Assembly (NCBI GenBank): GCA_964343195.1
Contig: CAYFIR010000010.1
Span: 1 to 64,000, forward strand
Source of the DNA: CAYVAP01 sp964343195
GTDB lineage: Bacteria; Bacteroidota; Bacteroidia; J057
Direction: 5' to 3'
DNA: 64,000 nt
Part shown: one piece after another, positions 42,143 to 52,429 of the stretch
Numbering within the stretch: the first letter of the stretch is position 1
Layout: each line of letters starts with the position of its first letter
Notes under the pieces: model-generated
Told to the model about the DNA's origin: nothing
The model's input: the letters and a program-made list of their open reading frames with translations, nothing else
Databases searched by the model: none
Made by a program: the position numbers and the translations under genes

Positions 42143-42733
42143 ATGACGAAATCAATGAAGAACATCATCACCACTACCATCATCGGGCTACTCGCAATGG
42201 CTTCTGTTTATGGTCAACGGACAGATGTACAGTTCAAGATTTCTCCCGACTTCGAACGCCAGGGCTACGTAATGACTTACCAGGCTGCCAACATCAGTGA
42301 TGTACAGGTTAAGCTTCGCGATGAGTCAGGTACCGTTATTTTCCGTGAAACACTGGAAGACGCAAGCCAGCTAGCACGCTTTTACCGCATGGAAGAAGTA
42401 GCAAGTGGCAACTACCAGTTTGAGATCACCACTCCCGATGGTTCCTTTAGCGAATCAGTCGAGTATCCTGTACTCCCTACCAATGAGTGGACATTCCAGT
42501 TACTTAAAGACCCCAACTCTGACCGCTACCAGCTTGTCCTGGATGCTTCACCAGAGGAGGTAGTAGAAGTAAACATCTACGACGACAACAACAACCTGCT
42601 GTATTCCCGCTCTGCGACTGTTGAGGAGCACAACAACCAGGTTTACAATCTGACCAAAGTTCCTTCAGACGCTGTTACCCTGACCGTTAGTGATCAGTTT
42701 CGCGCTTCTGAAAAGGTCATATCTCTTCAGTAA
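42143..42733 (+). CDS. Secreted protein with two Ig-like segments
   Basis: The 196-residue protein has a signal peptide (IITTTIIGLLAMASVYGQ); a second ATG at 42155 is also a possible start. The mature part has two beta-rich segments (about 25-110 and 118-195) resembling each other, with strands such as VQVKLRDESGTVIFRE and VEVNIYDDNNNLLYSR. This looks like tandem secretion-system-associated Ig-like folds, but lacks a T9SS sorting domain. Function unknown. It has its own promoter and terminator. Confidence 0.7.
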   Translation: MTKSMKNIITTTIIGLLAMASVYGQRTDVQFKISPDFERQGYVMTYQAANISDVQVKLRDESGTVIFRETLEDASQLARFYRMEEVASGNYQFEITTPDGSFSESVEYPVLPTNEWTFQLLKDPNSDRYQLVLDASPEEVVEVNIYDDNNNLLYSRSATVEEHNNQVYNLTKVPSDAVTLTVSDQFRASEKVISLQ

Positions 42734-42764
42734 TTCCTGAAATTCTCATCAACTTATTGAAATA

Positions 42765-42786
42765 AGCCCTCCCAATCGGGAGGGCT
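42765..42786. terminator. Rho-independent terminator
   Basis: AGCCCTCCC and GGGAGGGCT form a perfect 9-bp stem around AATC, followed by TTTTTG. It separates the secreted protein gene from the convergent GH2 gene. Confidence 0.9.
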
Positions 42787-42846
42787 TTTTGTATTCAGGC
42801 TGGCCGAAAAATACATCCGGCGCATTAGGCTTTTCCTGCTGATATA

Positions 42847-45282
42847 TCAGTCCACGACCTGAACCTCCAGGGTTTTCTTTCCAAGGCCTTTGGCTCGGAC
42901 GGTTATCTCAACTTCGCCTCCTTCAAGGCCTGATTTGACGATGACCATGGCTTTTCCATAAAACAGCGGTACTTCATTCCCCTGAAAATCGTGGAATGAC
43001 TGCGGATTGCCATTGCCAACCCCGGCCAGCGTACCTGCACCTTTCACCGAGATTTCCAGATTCTGATCAGCGAAGGGCACGGGACGGCCCTCTGAATCAA
43101 CTGCTTCCACCAGGATGTAGGAAAGATCAAGCCCTCCCGCTTTTATTGTGGTTCTATCAGCACTCAATTGTAGGCCTGTAGCAGTTCCAGTAGTTTCTAC
43201 TGTCTGGGTGCCTATTTCCACCCCTTCCCTGTAAGCCACAACTTTCAGTTCGCCTGGTTCATAAACCACCTCATTCCACATCAGGCGGAATCGCCTGGTG
43301 GATTGGTCCGACTTGGGCTCCTTGCACAGCATTCCCTGAGACTCTCCATTTACGAACAGTTCAGCGCAGTCTCCACTGGTATAGACAAATACGGGTACAG
43401 TGTCGCCAGCCCGCTCTTCCCAGTTCCAGTGCGGTACAATGTGAATGGTCGTATCGCCTTCATCCCAATAGCTCTTGTAGAGGTAGTAGCGGTCCTTGGG
43501 AATCCCCATCAGGTCCACGATGCCAAAGTATGAACTCCGGGATGCCTCCCGATCCGTCATGCCCATTTCCTTAACGGTACCATTGTCATAGGGGGTGGGC
43601 TCGCCCAGGTAGTCAAAACCCGTCCAGACAAATTCTCCTGCGATGTAGGGCTCATCCAGTTGCCACATGAAATCGTCATCGGGAACCTCGGCCCACCAAG
43701 GGGCATTGAGGTCATAGGAGCTTACCTGAAGAGACTTCGTAAAATTGGTCGGATCTGAAGGCAATGGGAACTCGTAGAACCCTCTTGTACTAACCGTAGA
43801 AGCGGATTCCGTGATGATCACGGATTTATTGGGTTCCATCTGACGGGCCAGCCGATAACGGCGGCTGTAGTTCCAGCTGTGAACATCATAGTAGTCAAAA
43901 TGTCGTTCGGTGGCAGTAGTCCACATGTGATTGACCAAAGTCGTAGGTCGATACGGATCGTACTTGTTGACGTAGTTGACCATGGTGCGAAGTCGATAGT
44001 GCCCACGGTTGTAGTTCGTCTGAGCATCCGGAATTTCGTTGCCGACGCTCCAGAGAAAGATACTCGGGTGATTGCGGTCCCGCTGCACGAAGTTCCTGAC
44101 GTTGCGATGCGCAAATTCCTCAAAGTCAGTATCCTCCGTGATGTCAGCCTTTCCGTCGTATTTGTCAAAAATTTCATCCAGTACCAGGAGCCCCATTCGA
44201 TCACACATTTCCAGCAATTCCGGAGCAGCGACATTATGGCTGTTGCGAATGGCATTGACTCCCAGGCTCTGCATGATCTCTAGCTGCCGCTCCAGGGCAC
44301 GGGGATACAATGCCGCCCCCAGCGCTCCCTGGTCATGGTGCATATTGACCCCTTTTAGCTGAACCCGGCGGTCATTGAGGTAAAAGCCCAGGTCCGGATC
44401 AAATCGAATGGTCCGCACCCCAAAGGTATTTTCCACCTGATCGGTCATGACATCCCCTTTGTAAATGGAGGACCGAACGGTATATAGCGCAGGGTTATCG
44501 ATATCCCATCGCTCAGGATTGTTAAGAGTAAGATTCGCCTCGAAGACTTTATGGGCACCTCCTTTCAGTTTGCCGCCAGCCTTGCCCTCTGCCACAACGT
44601 TTCCATTGGGGCTGAGTACTTCATGCATTACCCAAACTTCCTCATCTGATTCCGTGGCGTTATACACATCGGTACTTATGCGAACGTCTGCATACTGGGG
44701 CATGACAATGGGAGTGGCAATCCAGGTACCCCAAACCCCTACGTGAACAGGTTCTACAGCGACCATCTGGACCTTCCGGTACAGTCCTGCGCCTGGGTAC
44801 CAACGGCTGTCGTGGTTACGGGTATCAGCATGGACCGTGAGGAGGTTTTCGCCCCCAGGATTGACGAAGTCAGTAATATCGAGGTAGAAGGAGTTGTAGC
44901 CATAATCCCATTCTCCGACTTTCTCTCCATTGACAAATACCTCTGGAAAGGCCATGACGCCATCGAAAATCAGGTAAATGGATTTGGTTTCATAGGCGGC
45001 GGGAATATCCAGCATGCGGCGGTACCAGCCCTGCCCTTTCCAGGGAAGTTTGCCTGTACTGCCGTTGCCCTCCAGTTCATAGGGGCCACTGATGGCCCAG
45101 TCGTGCGGCACCGAGACCTCCTGCCAATCGCTCACGTCAGCATCAGTGTCAGCAGCGTCGGGCTGGTCCCCTTTGGCAAAAAGCCAGTCGTGGGTCAGGG
45201 TAACTGTCTGGCGGTTTTGGGCCTGCACCTGTGGGGCAATCCCCAGACACAGGAGAAGAATTAGGGAAAGTAGTCTGTTCAT
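42847..45282 (-). CDS. GH2 beta-galactosidase (exported)
   Basis: The 811-residue enzyme has a signal peptide (LSLILLLCLGIAPQVQAQ), a GH2 sugar-binding domain (about 25-170: HDWLFAKG, SVPHDWAI, GYNSFYLDITDF), an Ig-like domain and the catalytic barrel. The acid/base Glu lies in SVGNEIPD (near residue 417) and the nucleophile is probably the Glu in IITESAST. Then follow FVWTGFDYLGEP and a C-terminal Ig region with a DUF4982-like domain. It removes terminal beta-galactose, the expected last step after GH53 cuts galactan. It is the last gene of the minus-strand utilisation locus, 60 bases after GH53. Confidence 0.92.
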   Translation of the reverse strand: MNRLLSLILLLCLGIAPQVQAQNRQTVTLTHDWLFAKGDQPDAADTDADVSDWQEVSVPHDWAISGPYELEGNGSTGKLPWKGQGWYRRMLDIPAAYETKSIYLIFDGVMAFPEVFVNGEKVGEWDYGYNSFYLDITDFVNPGGENLLTVHADTRNHDSRWYPGAGLYRKVQMVAVEPVHVGVWGTWIATPIVMPQYADVRISTDVYNATESDEEVWVMHEVLSPNGNVVAEGKAGGKLKGGAHKVFEANLTLNNPERWDIDNPALYTVRSSIYKGDVMTDQVENTFGVRTIRFDPDLGFYLNDRRVQLKGVNMHHDQGALGAALYPRALERQLEIMQSLGVNAIRNSHNVAAPELLEMCDRMGLLVLDEIFDKYDGKADITEDTDFEEFAHRNVRNFVQRDRNHPSIFLWSVGNEIPDAQTNYNRGHYRLRTMVNYVNKYDPYRPTTLVNHMWTTATERHFDYYDVHSWNYSRRYRLARQMEPNKSVIITESASTVSTRGFYEFPLPSDPTNFTKSLQVSSYDLNAPWWAEVPDDDFMWQLDEPYIAGEFVWTGFDYLGEPTPYDNGTVKEMGMTDREASRSSYFGIVDLMGIPKDRYYLYKSYWDEGDTTIHIVPHWNWEERAGDTVPVFVYTSGDCAELFVNGESQGMLCKEPKSDQSTRRFRLMWNEVVYEPGELKVVAYREGVEIGTQTVETTGTATGLQLSADRTTIKAGGLDLSYILVEAVDSEGRPVPFADQNLEISVKGAGTLAGVGNGNPQSFHDFQGNEVPLFYGKAMVIVKSGLEGGEVEITVRAKGLGKKTLEVQVVD

Positions 45283-45342
45283 ATTTATCCAGATATTGGG
45301 GTGAGTGCGGGGTCAATGATTCGAGTGAATTTAGCCAATAAA

Positions 45343-46491
45343 TTATTCTCCGGAATAAAACTGCATGCCCAGATTTGCCTTGCGGGAATGATTGAACAGG
45401 GTAGCATTGTCCCAGTGTGATCCCTGCCCCCAAAGGGTGCGGCAGGTGGTAGAGATCCAGCCGGGCTCCCAATACACAAGCCCTTCTCCTCCCCCTTCTT
45501 TGATGCTTGCCTCTAATGCCTTTAGAAAAGCCAACTGCCCTTCTTCGGTAGCTGGGTAGCCTGTCACCAGTGCCTCGGAATTAAGGTTGTTGCTGGCGTT
45601 ATCAGCGTTGTCGAGGGTAAAGGGATAGGCTGTTTCGACCACGATGACCTGCTTGTTGTAAGTCGTTCTGAGGGTCTCGATCGCATCCGGCAATGCCTGA
45701 AGGGAATAGTCGGACCAGCGTGGATAATAGGAAATGGCGATCCAGTCGTAGTTGGTGATTCCGTTTTGTGTGGCCCGATCAAACCACCAAAGGGCATTCT
45801 CTGGCTGGGCCACATGTAGCATGACGCCTATTTCCTGGTCGAAGTCGCTTGCGGCATCTCGTACAGCGGCCAGCCCTCTATTAAGCAGATGGGCCTGTCG
45901 GGTCCAGTTGAGGCTGCCATAATTGCGATTGGGATCGCGCAGGATTTCAGAGTTGGTCTCGTTTCCGACCTGCACATATTCTGGCAGGAGTCCATCGCGG
46001 TGCAGGTTTTTCAGCACACGATAGGTATAGTTGTACACAGAATCGCCCAAAGCACCAAGATTGTCTACAACTCCCAGCCAGGCGGCGGGCACATCCTGGT
46101 GCCCGGGATCGGCCCAGGTATCAGAGTAGTGAAAGTCCAGCAGGGTTTTCATTCCCTGCGCGTTTGCCCGCTCGATGGCGAGGGCAACATCGGCTTCATC
46201 AGAGTAGTCGGTCCAATCGGGATTGTGCCAGAGGCGGACCCGCACGAGGTCCATTCCTGCTTCTGCAAAAATCTCATATGGATCCTGCTGGGTACCCTCT
46301 GCATTAAAATAGACAGCTCCGCAATCCAGCATTTCATTCACATAGGAGAGGTCTCCTCCCCGAATAAATGTGTCAGTGCTGTCCTGCGGTTCCGGTTCTG
46401 GTTCGGGATTAGGCGGGTTTTCGGGGGTTAACTGGCAACTGAGGCTAATAGTCAGCATCAGGAGGAAAGACATGATCTTGATAGTAGGCAT
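45343..46491 (-). CDS. GH53 arabinogalactan endo-beta-1,4-galactanase, lipoprotein
   Basis: The 382-residue protein has a lipobox (LTISLSC) and a Pro/Glu-rich linker, then a GH53 catalytic barrel: IRGGDLSYVNEML, the acid/base Glu in YVQVGNETNSEIL and the nucleophile Glu in VIVVETAYPF, with GLVYWEPGWI near the end. GH53 cuts beta-1,4-galactan, the side chain of rhamnogalacturonan I. A lipid anchor fits an outer-surface enzyme working next to the SusCD pair. A second in-frame ATG 18 bases downstream is also possible. It precedes the GH2 gene in the transcript. Confidence 0.95.
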   Translation of the reverse strand: MPTIKIMSFLLMLTISLSCQLTPENPPNPEPEPEPQDSTDTFIRGGDLSYVNEMLDCGAVYFNAEGTQQDPYEIFAEAGMDLVRVRLWHNPDWTDYSDEADVALAIERANAQGMKTLLDFHYSDTWADPGHQDVPAAWLGVVDNLGALGDSVYNYTYRVLKNLHRDGLLPEYVQVGNETNSEILRDPNRNYGSLNWTRQAHLLNRGLAAVRDAASDFDQEIGVMLHVAQPENALWWFDRATQNGITNYDWIAISYYPRWSDYSLQALPDAIETLRTTYNKQVIVVETAYPFTLDNADNASNNLNSEALVTGYPATEEGQLAFLKALEASIKEGGGEGLVYWEPGWISTTCRTLWGQGSHWDNATLFNHSRKANLGMQFYSGE

Positions 46492-46575
46492 TTGTATCGG
46501 GTTTGGAAAAAGAAAAAGGAGGGTATCACCGGAATTCCCGGCAATGCCCTCCCCAAAATACTAACTAGAATTACA

Positions 46576-47721
46576 CTATTCGACTACGATCGTCTGATCG
46601 TTGGTATTTAGGGTCACAGTCACATTACCAGGAGCGCCTATGTAACGGAAGTTGTTGTCCCCATCAAGGGCATCTTCGAAGTCTGCATCGATGGTGTACC
46701 CTTCTCCAAGGTAGTAGGGATAGTTCAGGCCAGAGCCCCAGTCATCCCGTACGGTGAAGAAACGGAAGGTCTCGTTGGCGATGTCGAAGCTTGTCTGCCA
46801 TACACCGACCTCGACCTCAGGAGCTTTGGTGGGAGCAGCCCAGTCCCAGCCACCAGGAGTGGCCGCACCAACCAGCCACAGCGGAGTTTCCTCCAGCGTG
46901 ATGGTCTTGTTGACGTCATCTACGGTTAGCAAATAGACACCTGGATCACCGACAAACTGGAAGTTGTTGTCACCATCCTGCGCGTCTTCGAACAGGGGAT
47001 CGATGGTATATCCTTCCCCAGCGTAGTAGGGATAGTTTTGACCAGAAGCCCAGTCGCCTTCGGAAAGGAAGAAGCGGAATGCGTCGTTGACCAGTTTGAT
47101 CTTGGCGCTGTACACATTGTCTTCGCATGTAAACTCCACCGGAGTAGCCCAGTCCCAGCCTGCATCGGCAGCACCAGCACCTACTACCCAGATAGGATCA
47201 CATCCGCCACCAACTGGCTGAATTTCAATCCACTCGATGTCCATCGAGAAGAGGTCAGAAAACATGATCATGCTGTTTCCAGTACCTGCACCTGGGAAAG
47301 CCTTGACACGGAAGTACACAGTTCCGGTATTGTTGGGGTTTCCATCGGCATCGGTAGTAGCAGGATCAGAGTCAAGCCCCAGGTCACGGGCAAAATCCAG
47401 TAGCTGATCTACGGAAAGAGCGATGTTATTGGAGCTGGTGGAACCTACCAGTACAGAGTCCGAAAAGTCAGACTCCAGAGCACCGTAAAATTCATATGTC
47501 ACATTGGTTTCAACACCAAGGTCAACTTCGTTCCATACGATGCGCTCAGCAACGTTGTCAGCTGTTTCCAGTGACAGCAGGTAGACGTCAGAAAATGTAG
47601 TGGTAATGACCACTCCATCTCCATCAGGAGAAGCCACGAAAATCAATTCGTTGGGTTCCTCACAACCCTGGAAGGCAATCAGAGTGCTCAGGGCGAGGAG
47701 CGATATGAGAAACTTTTTCAT
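46576..47721 (-). CDS. SusE/SusF-like outer-membrane glycan-binding lipoprotein
   Basis: The ATG at 47721 is chosen because MKKFLISLLALSTLIAFQGC is a lipoprotein signal. The 381-residue protein has a SusE-type N-terminal Ig domain (about 25-185). Two tandem copies of about 95 residues follow (about 190-381), each with WxVGA.....GWDW, FRFF, (Q/L)NYPYY.GEGYTID and FEDA.DGDNNF. These repeats are the SusF/SusE-type carbohydrate-binding modules. It should bind galactan at the cell surface next to SusCD. It lies between susD and GH53 in the locus. Confidence 0.9.
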   Translation of the reverse strand: MKKFLISLLALSTLIAFQGCEEPNELIFVASPDGDGVVITTTFSDVYLLSLETADNVAERIVWNEVDLGVETNVTYEFYGALESDFSDSVLVGSTSSNNIALSVDQLLDFARDLGLDSDPATTDADGNPNNTGTVYFRVKAFPGAGTGNSMIMFSDLFSMDIEWIEIQPVGGGCDPIWVVGAGAADAGWDWATPVEFTCEDNVYSAKIKLVNDAFRFFLSEGDWASGQNYPYYAGEGYTIDPLFEDAQDGDNNFQFVGDPGVYLLTVDDVNKTITLEETPLWLVGAATPGGWDWAAPTKAPEVEVGVWQTSFDIANETFRFFTVRDDWGSGLNYPYYLGEGYTIDADFEDALDGDNNFRYIGAPGNVTVTLNTNDQTIVVE

Positions 47722-47808
47722 TGTTTTTTTATGCTTGAATCTTGGTAGTAATAGCAAAAAGAAAAGTGTCTTGAGTCGATTACGAATCACGAATTCATAA
47801 ATTCTCCC

Positions 47809-49398
47809 CTAGTACCCAGGGTTTTGCTCAAGGTTTGGATTAGCGGCAAGGCTCTCACTTGGAAGCGGGAACAGGTTGCGATAATCGCCAATGGCGATGC
47901 CATTAACTGCATTTCCTTTCCACTGCCAGTTGTAGCTACCTCCCGCAAAACGATCGTAGCGTACCAGGTCCTGGCGACGATGAGATTCCCAGTAAAGTTC
48001 CACCAGGCGCTCATCCAGGATCAGGTCAAGGTCTATGTCACTAACCGTATTGGGGTTACCTGCCCGGGTGCGAAGCTCATTGAAGAGTTCGATGGCGCGA
48101 GCCTTGGTTCCTCCACCTCCGCGCAGATTTGCTTCAGCATACATCAGGTACACATCTGCCAGACGGAACATCGGGAAGTCCGTGTCCACAAGCCCGAGGT
48201 CAGAGCCATTTTCTCCGGTAGAGGTCAGGTTTGACCACTTCGCGATGATGTAGCCTGTGCTCTGGTCAGAGATGCTGGTGATGCTTTGGGTACGGTCCTC
48301 AGTAATCAGGGTATTTCGGGCATCCTGATCGTAGTTTCCATTCAGGAATACGTCCGAAAACTCGCTGGGCACGCGAAGGGCACCACCCCATCCGCCAGAA
48401 TTCACCCCAAAGTCTGCACCATTAGCCTCAGGTGAACCGACCTGACTGTTGATCATCAGAGTCGTAGGGCCATAGTTCTGGGTAACAATGCCATCAGACA
48501 GTACCGGGAAGATAACCTCCACAGTGGCGTCATTGTCATTGTTATCAGCCATGAAAAGCTCCAGATAGTTGGGGGCCAATTGATAGCCCGAATCCAGAAT
48601 CTTCTCACAGTACTCAATACAGTCCGAGTAGCGATCTTCTCCGATGAAGACTTCCGCGTTCAGATAGATCTTGGCCAGTACCATCCAGGCAGCAGCGCGG
48701 TCAGCGCGTGCATACTCATTCTGACGGGGTGCCAGCAACTCATCTTCAATGTCCAGCAGTTCTGATTCTATAAAAGTAAACAGCTCCTGACGCTCAGCCT
48801 GAGGAGCCTGGAAGGCACCTATGGGGTCTTCGTCAGTGATCATCGCTGCCTTACCAAATAGGTCCATCATGTGGTAATAGGCGAGAGCACGCAGGAAGCG
48901 GGCCTCAGCGCGATATACGGCGATGTCGGCCTTCAGGCCTGCATCTACCCCTCGCTCGGTCAGCTTCTCATCGGTAGTCTGGCGCAGGTATTCATTGGCA
49001 AAGGCAACCTCAGCCATGGTGCGGCCATACATGCCGCGCAGCAGGACATTGCTCGCAGCCCAGGTGGAACGCTGAATTTCAGCTAGTCCGGGGTCATTCT
49101 CCCAGGTCCAGATGGCCTCATCGGTTGCCAGCACCTGCAGGTTCCACAGGCCGCGGCCATACTGACTCGTACCCGCATCTATACCGGAGATGTTGGAAGA
49201 GCCGGGGCCATCCAGCCCGGTGAGGCTCAGGTTTGCATACACACCTGCCAGTCCCTGACGATATGACTCAGAGGTTGAGTAAAAATCTTCAGCCAGGAAC
49301 GCATCAGGATCTGATGGGGTCACATTGAGGTCGTTGAAGCAACCGCTGCTCAAAACCCCCAACGCGATAAATAGATATACAATATGCTTGCGTATCAT
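47809..49398 (-). CDS. SusD/RagB-family glycan-binding outer-membrane lipoprotein
   Basis: The 529-residue protein has a lipobox (LGVLSSGC) and the SusD fold: an N-terminal TPR region with YSTSESYRQGLAGVYANL and helical repeats, and the C-terminal FRLADVYLMYAEANLRGGG / AIELFNELRTRAG blocks seen in nearly all members. SusD forms a lid on the SusC barrel and binds the oligosaccharide. The gene directly follows susC (17-base gap). Confidence 0.95.
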   Translation of the reverse strand: MIRKHIVYLFIALGVLSSGCFNDLNVTPSDPDAFLAEDFYSTSESYRQGLAGVYANLSLTGLDGPGSSNISGIDAGTSQYGRGLWNLQVLATDEAIWTWENDPGLAEIQRSTWAASNVLLRGMYGRTMAEVAFANEYLRQTTDEKLTERGVDAGLKADIAVYRAEARFLRALAYYHMMDLFGKAAMITDEDPIGAFQAPQAERQELFTFIESELLDIEDELLAPRQNEYARADRAAAWMVLAKIYLNAEVFIGEDRYSDCIEYCEKILDSGYQLAPNYLELFMADNNDNDATVEVIFPVLSDGIVTQNYGPTTLMINSQVGSPEANGADFGVNSGGWGGALRVPSEFSDVFLNGNYDQDARNTLITEDRTQSITSISDQSTGYIIAKWSNLTSTGENGSDLGLVDTDFPMFRLADVYLMYAEANLRGGGGTKARAIELFNELRTRAGNPNTVSDIDLDLILDERLVELYWESHRRQDLVRYDRFAGGSYNWQWKGNAVNGIAIGDYRNLFPLPSESLAANPNLEQNPGY

Positions 49399-49415
49399 AG
49401 GATATTCAGGGTTTT

Positions 49416-52352
49416 CTATTGATAAGAGATGTTCAAACCGAGCAGGATGGTTCTTGCTCGTGGATAGATGGTATTGTCAATTCCACTAAAGATCTCAGGA
49501 TCGAGACCGCTATAGTTGGTGATGACAAATACGTTCTGTGCCCCCAGGCTTACCCGCGCATTTACTCTGTTGCCAAAGAGATTTGAGAGAGAGTAACCCA
49601 GGTTGACATTGTCCAGACGCATAAATGAGCCATCCTCGATGTAGTGATCTGACAGGATAACCGTTGGCGTCGTGTTGAAGTTCGTTTCCAGAACGGAGGT
49701 AGGCAGATTTGACAGTACCTGAATGTTCTGAATCAGATCATACTGCGCCCTTGAGGAGTTTACATTGTTGTAAATGTATTGCCCCACATTTGCCCTCAGG
49801 TTAAAGTTGAGGTCAAAGTTTTTGTAAGACAGCTGAGTCTGGAATCCAAACTGGGCCTCAGGCTGATTGTTGCGGTGCAGGTAGCGGTCATCGTCATTGA
49901 TGATGTTGTCACCATTGAGGTCAACATAAGCTCCCTCAATTGGGTTGCCACTTTCATCATAGACCTGCTTGTACACGTAGAACTTGTATGGTGCATACCC
50001 TACACTATGCAACTGGATGGTACCACCTGTACCACCTCCGATGCCGCCTACCCGTACATCCTGATCCAATGCCAGTTCGTCGATCCGCGTGCGAATCACC
50101 GTGGTATTGAAAGAGATGTTCCAGTTAAAATCACTGGTATAAGGGTCAAAAATGTCATAATTGATCATGAACTCCAGTCCCTGAGAGGAGAAGCTCCCAA
50201 TATTCTGATACCCGGCATTGCTGAAGTTGGAGCCATCCGAGATGGCCGCATAAGCCAGCAGGTCGCGCGATTCCTTCAGGAATACCTCAATGGTACCATT
50301 GAGTCGATTGCTGAAGAATCCAAAGTCCAGGCCAGCGTTATAGGTAGTGGTTTCCTCCCACTTCAACTCCTCATTACGGAACTGTGGCAGACCAATGGGG
50401 AGCGTCGTGTTGCCAAAAGCATACTGAGAAGTAGGCTGGCCCTGAATGTAGCGTGCCAGATACAGGTCAGCTGCGGCAGAGCCAATGTCCTGCTGTCCGG
50501 TGATCCCCCATCCCAGTCGCAGCTTCAGGTTGCTCACGACATCTACTTCCGGTAGCAGGTCTTCGTCAATCCGCCATGCAAAAGCCGCCGCAGGGAAGTT
50601 ACCCCAACGATTCTGCTGGCTAAAGCGGGAAGTAGCATCCCGACGATAGGAGAAGGTGAAGAGATATTTATCTGCGAAGAACAGATTTGCACGACCAAAC
50701 AGACCGATCAGCACGAGATCAGTCGCCGTGTTGGTGACAGGCTCAGAGCTTGGAAGGTCATTTTTCAATTCTCTGGTGGAGTAACTGGTACTTTCAAAGC
50801 GCTGGTAGGAATAACCCGCGGTCGCATCCACACGCACCATGTCAAATTCTTCTTTGTACCCCAGATAGGTATCAAACAGCATGTTGCGGGTATCATTGGT
50901 GTACTCCGAACGAGAACCAAGGAACTCTCCGTTCGGCTGGGTCACCCGGCTGTCTTCGGACACCTCTACAAATCCTTCTGCTGAAGCATCGTCCATACCC
51001 AGGTTTACGTAGGCAGTCAATGCATCAAAGAAGTGCAGGTTATACTCCATGTTCAGGTTACCATAGTAGCGCATCACGTTACTGCGATCTTCTCTCTGAA
51101 GAAGGTTTGCAACCGGATTACTGGGCGAGTTTGCCACCAGGTCGTTGCTATTCAGCACGCCATCACCGTTGTCTTCCCAATACTGGAAGTATCCTCCAAA
51201 TGGAGATTCAGGGTCATAAACGGGCTGCGTTGGGTCCCAGGTAATGGCGTTTCCTTCCTCACCTGAAGCAAATCGGTTAAGCTCCTGAGTAGCATTTGCA
51301 TTAAGAGAGATTTTCAGATGATCGTCCAGCAGGCTTGGGTTTACATTGACCGATGCCGCACGACGCTTGAATTCTGAAGTCAAACGCAAACCAGGCTGGT
51401 CAGTAATGCCCAAAGAGACCCGTACAGGGACATTTTTTACCGGTGCTCCCTGAATCGACAGGTTATGGTTCTGGAAGAATACATCCTGGTAAATTTCATC
51501 CTGCCAGTCGGTATTCGCATCTCCCAGTTTCTCTACCAGATCGGGGCGCTGCTCATTGACCAACTCCCGGAATTCATCAGCGGAGAATACGTCCACCTTG
51601 TTAACCAGGGTACTGAAGCCTCCCTGGGAGTTGAGCTCCACGCGCAGGTTGTCACCGCCGTTTTTGGTGGTGATCAGGATCACCCCGTTGGAGGCACGAG
51701 AACCATAAATCGCAGTTGCCGAAGCATCCTTCAGAATGGTAAATGACTCGATGTCATTGGGGTTGATGGTACTCAGGATGGAGCGAGAGCCCCCCACAGC
51801 ACTGTTGGAAATAGGCAGGCCATTGATCACAATCAGCGGATCATTGGACGCACCAAGTGAAGATCCACCCCGGATCCGGATAGCGGACCCGGAACCCGGA
51901 GCACCTCCAGTAGTAATGGATACCCCAGCGGCACGACCGTTCAGCAGGTTTTCAGGTGTAACCATGTTTCCCTGGTTAAAATCCTTGCTGGTCACCGCAG
52001 ATACGGATCCGGTCAGGTCCCGGATGGTACTGGTACCGTAACCGGTTACCACTACTTCATCCAGGGAGAATTCGCTTTCCTCCAGGCTGACATTCAGGCT
52101 GGAAGAACTTACCACAACCTCATAGGGAGTATACCCAAAAAAGGAGAACCGGAGGGTATCTCCATTCGAGGCCGTGACACTGTAACGCCCTTCGTCATCT
52201 GTAAAAGCCCCTGAGGTGGTACCTTTTAGCATCACGGTAGCACCAGAAATGGGCTCAGATGTCTGAGCATCGGTCACAATCCCACTTACTGTCTGCGAGA
52301 GTAGTAGAGCGGGAACAGAGACCAGATAGAAAATCAGTAGGACTCTGAACAT
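49416..52352 (-). CDS. SusC/RagA-family TonB-dependent receptor
   Basis: The 978-residue protein has a signal peptide, a carboxypeptidase-regulatory-like domain (about 22-95: SGIVTDAQTSEPISGATVML), the SusC signature SLDEVVVTGYGTS, a plug domain (about 105-225, with IRIRGGSSLGASNDPLIVI and ATAIYGSRASNGVILITTK) and a large 22-strand barrel, ending with the family's PRARTILLGLNISYQ. It imports oligosaccharides with TonB energy. With SusD it defines the locus. Confidence 0.96.
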   Translation of the reverse strand: MFRVLLIFYLVSVPALLLSQTVSGIVTDAQTSEPISGATVMLKGTTSGAFTDDEGRYSVTASNGDTLRFSFFGYTPYEVVVSSSSLNVSLEESEFSLDEVVVTGYGTSTIRDLTGSVSAVTSKDFNQGNMVTPENLLNGRAAGVSITTGGAPGSGSAIRIRGGSSLGASNDPLIVINGLPISNSAVGGSRSILSTINPNDIESFTILKDASATAIYGSRASNGVILITTKNGGDNLRVELNSQGGFSTLVNKVDVFSADEFRELVNEQRPDLVEKLGDANTDWQDEIYQDVFFQNHNLSIQGAPVKNVPVRVSLGITDQPGLRLTSEFKRRAASVNVNPSLLDDHLKISLNANATQELNRFASGEEGNAITWDPTQPVYDPESPFGGYFQYWEDNGDGVLNSNDLVANSPSNPVANLLQREDRSNVMRYYGNLNMEYNLHFFDALTAYVNLGMDDASAEGFVEVSEDSRVTQPNGEFLGSRSEYTNDTRNMLFDTYLGYKEEFDMVRVDATAGYSYQRFESTSYSTRELKNDLPSSEPVTNTATDLVLIGLFGRANLFFADKYLFTFSYRRDATSRFSQQNRWGNFPAAAFAWRIDEDLLPEVDVVSNLKLRLGWGITGQQDIGSAAADLYLARYIQGQPTSQYAFGNTTLPIGLPQFRNEELKWEETTTYNAGLDFGFFSNRLNGTIEVFLKESRDLLAYAAISDGSNFSNAGYQNIGSFSSQGLEFMINYDIFDPYTSDFNWNISFNTTVIRTRIDELALDQDVRVGGIGGGTGGTIQLHSVGYAPYKFYVYKQVYDESGNPIEGAYVDLNGDNIINDDDRYLHRNNQPEAQFGFQTQLSYKNFDLNFNLRANVGQYIYNNVNSSRAQYDLIQNIQVLSNLPTSVLETNFNTTPTVILSDHYIEDGSFMRLDNVNLGYSLSNLFGNRVNARVSLGAQNVFVITNYSGLDPEIFSGIDNTIYPRARTILLGLNISYQ

Positions 52353-52429
52353 AAATGATAAAGTTGGTTTAGTAACATAGTAGTTGTTAAGAACTTATAG
52401 CTGAGCGATAACACCGTCACCGCAGGCTA

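Noticed and set aside
49779..50555. Plus-strand open frame of about 258 codons
   Set aside because: Antisense to the SusC gene; no signal peptide, family motif or promoter.
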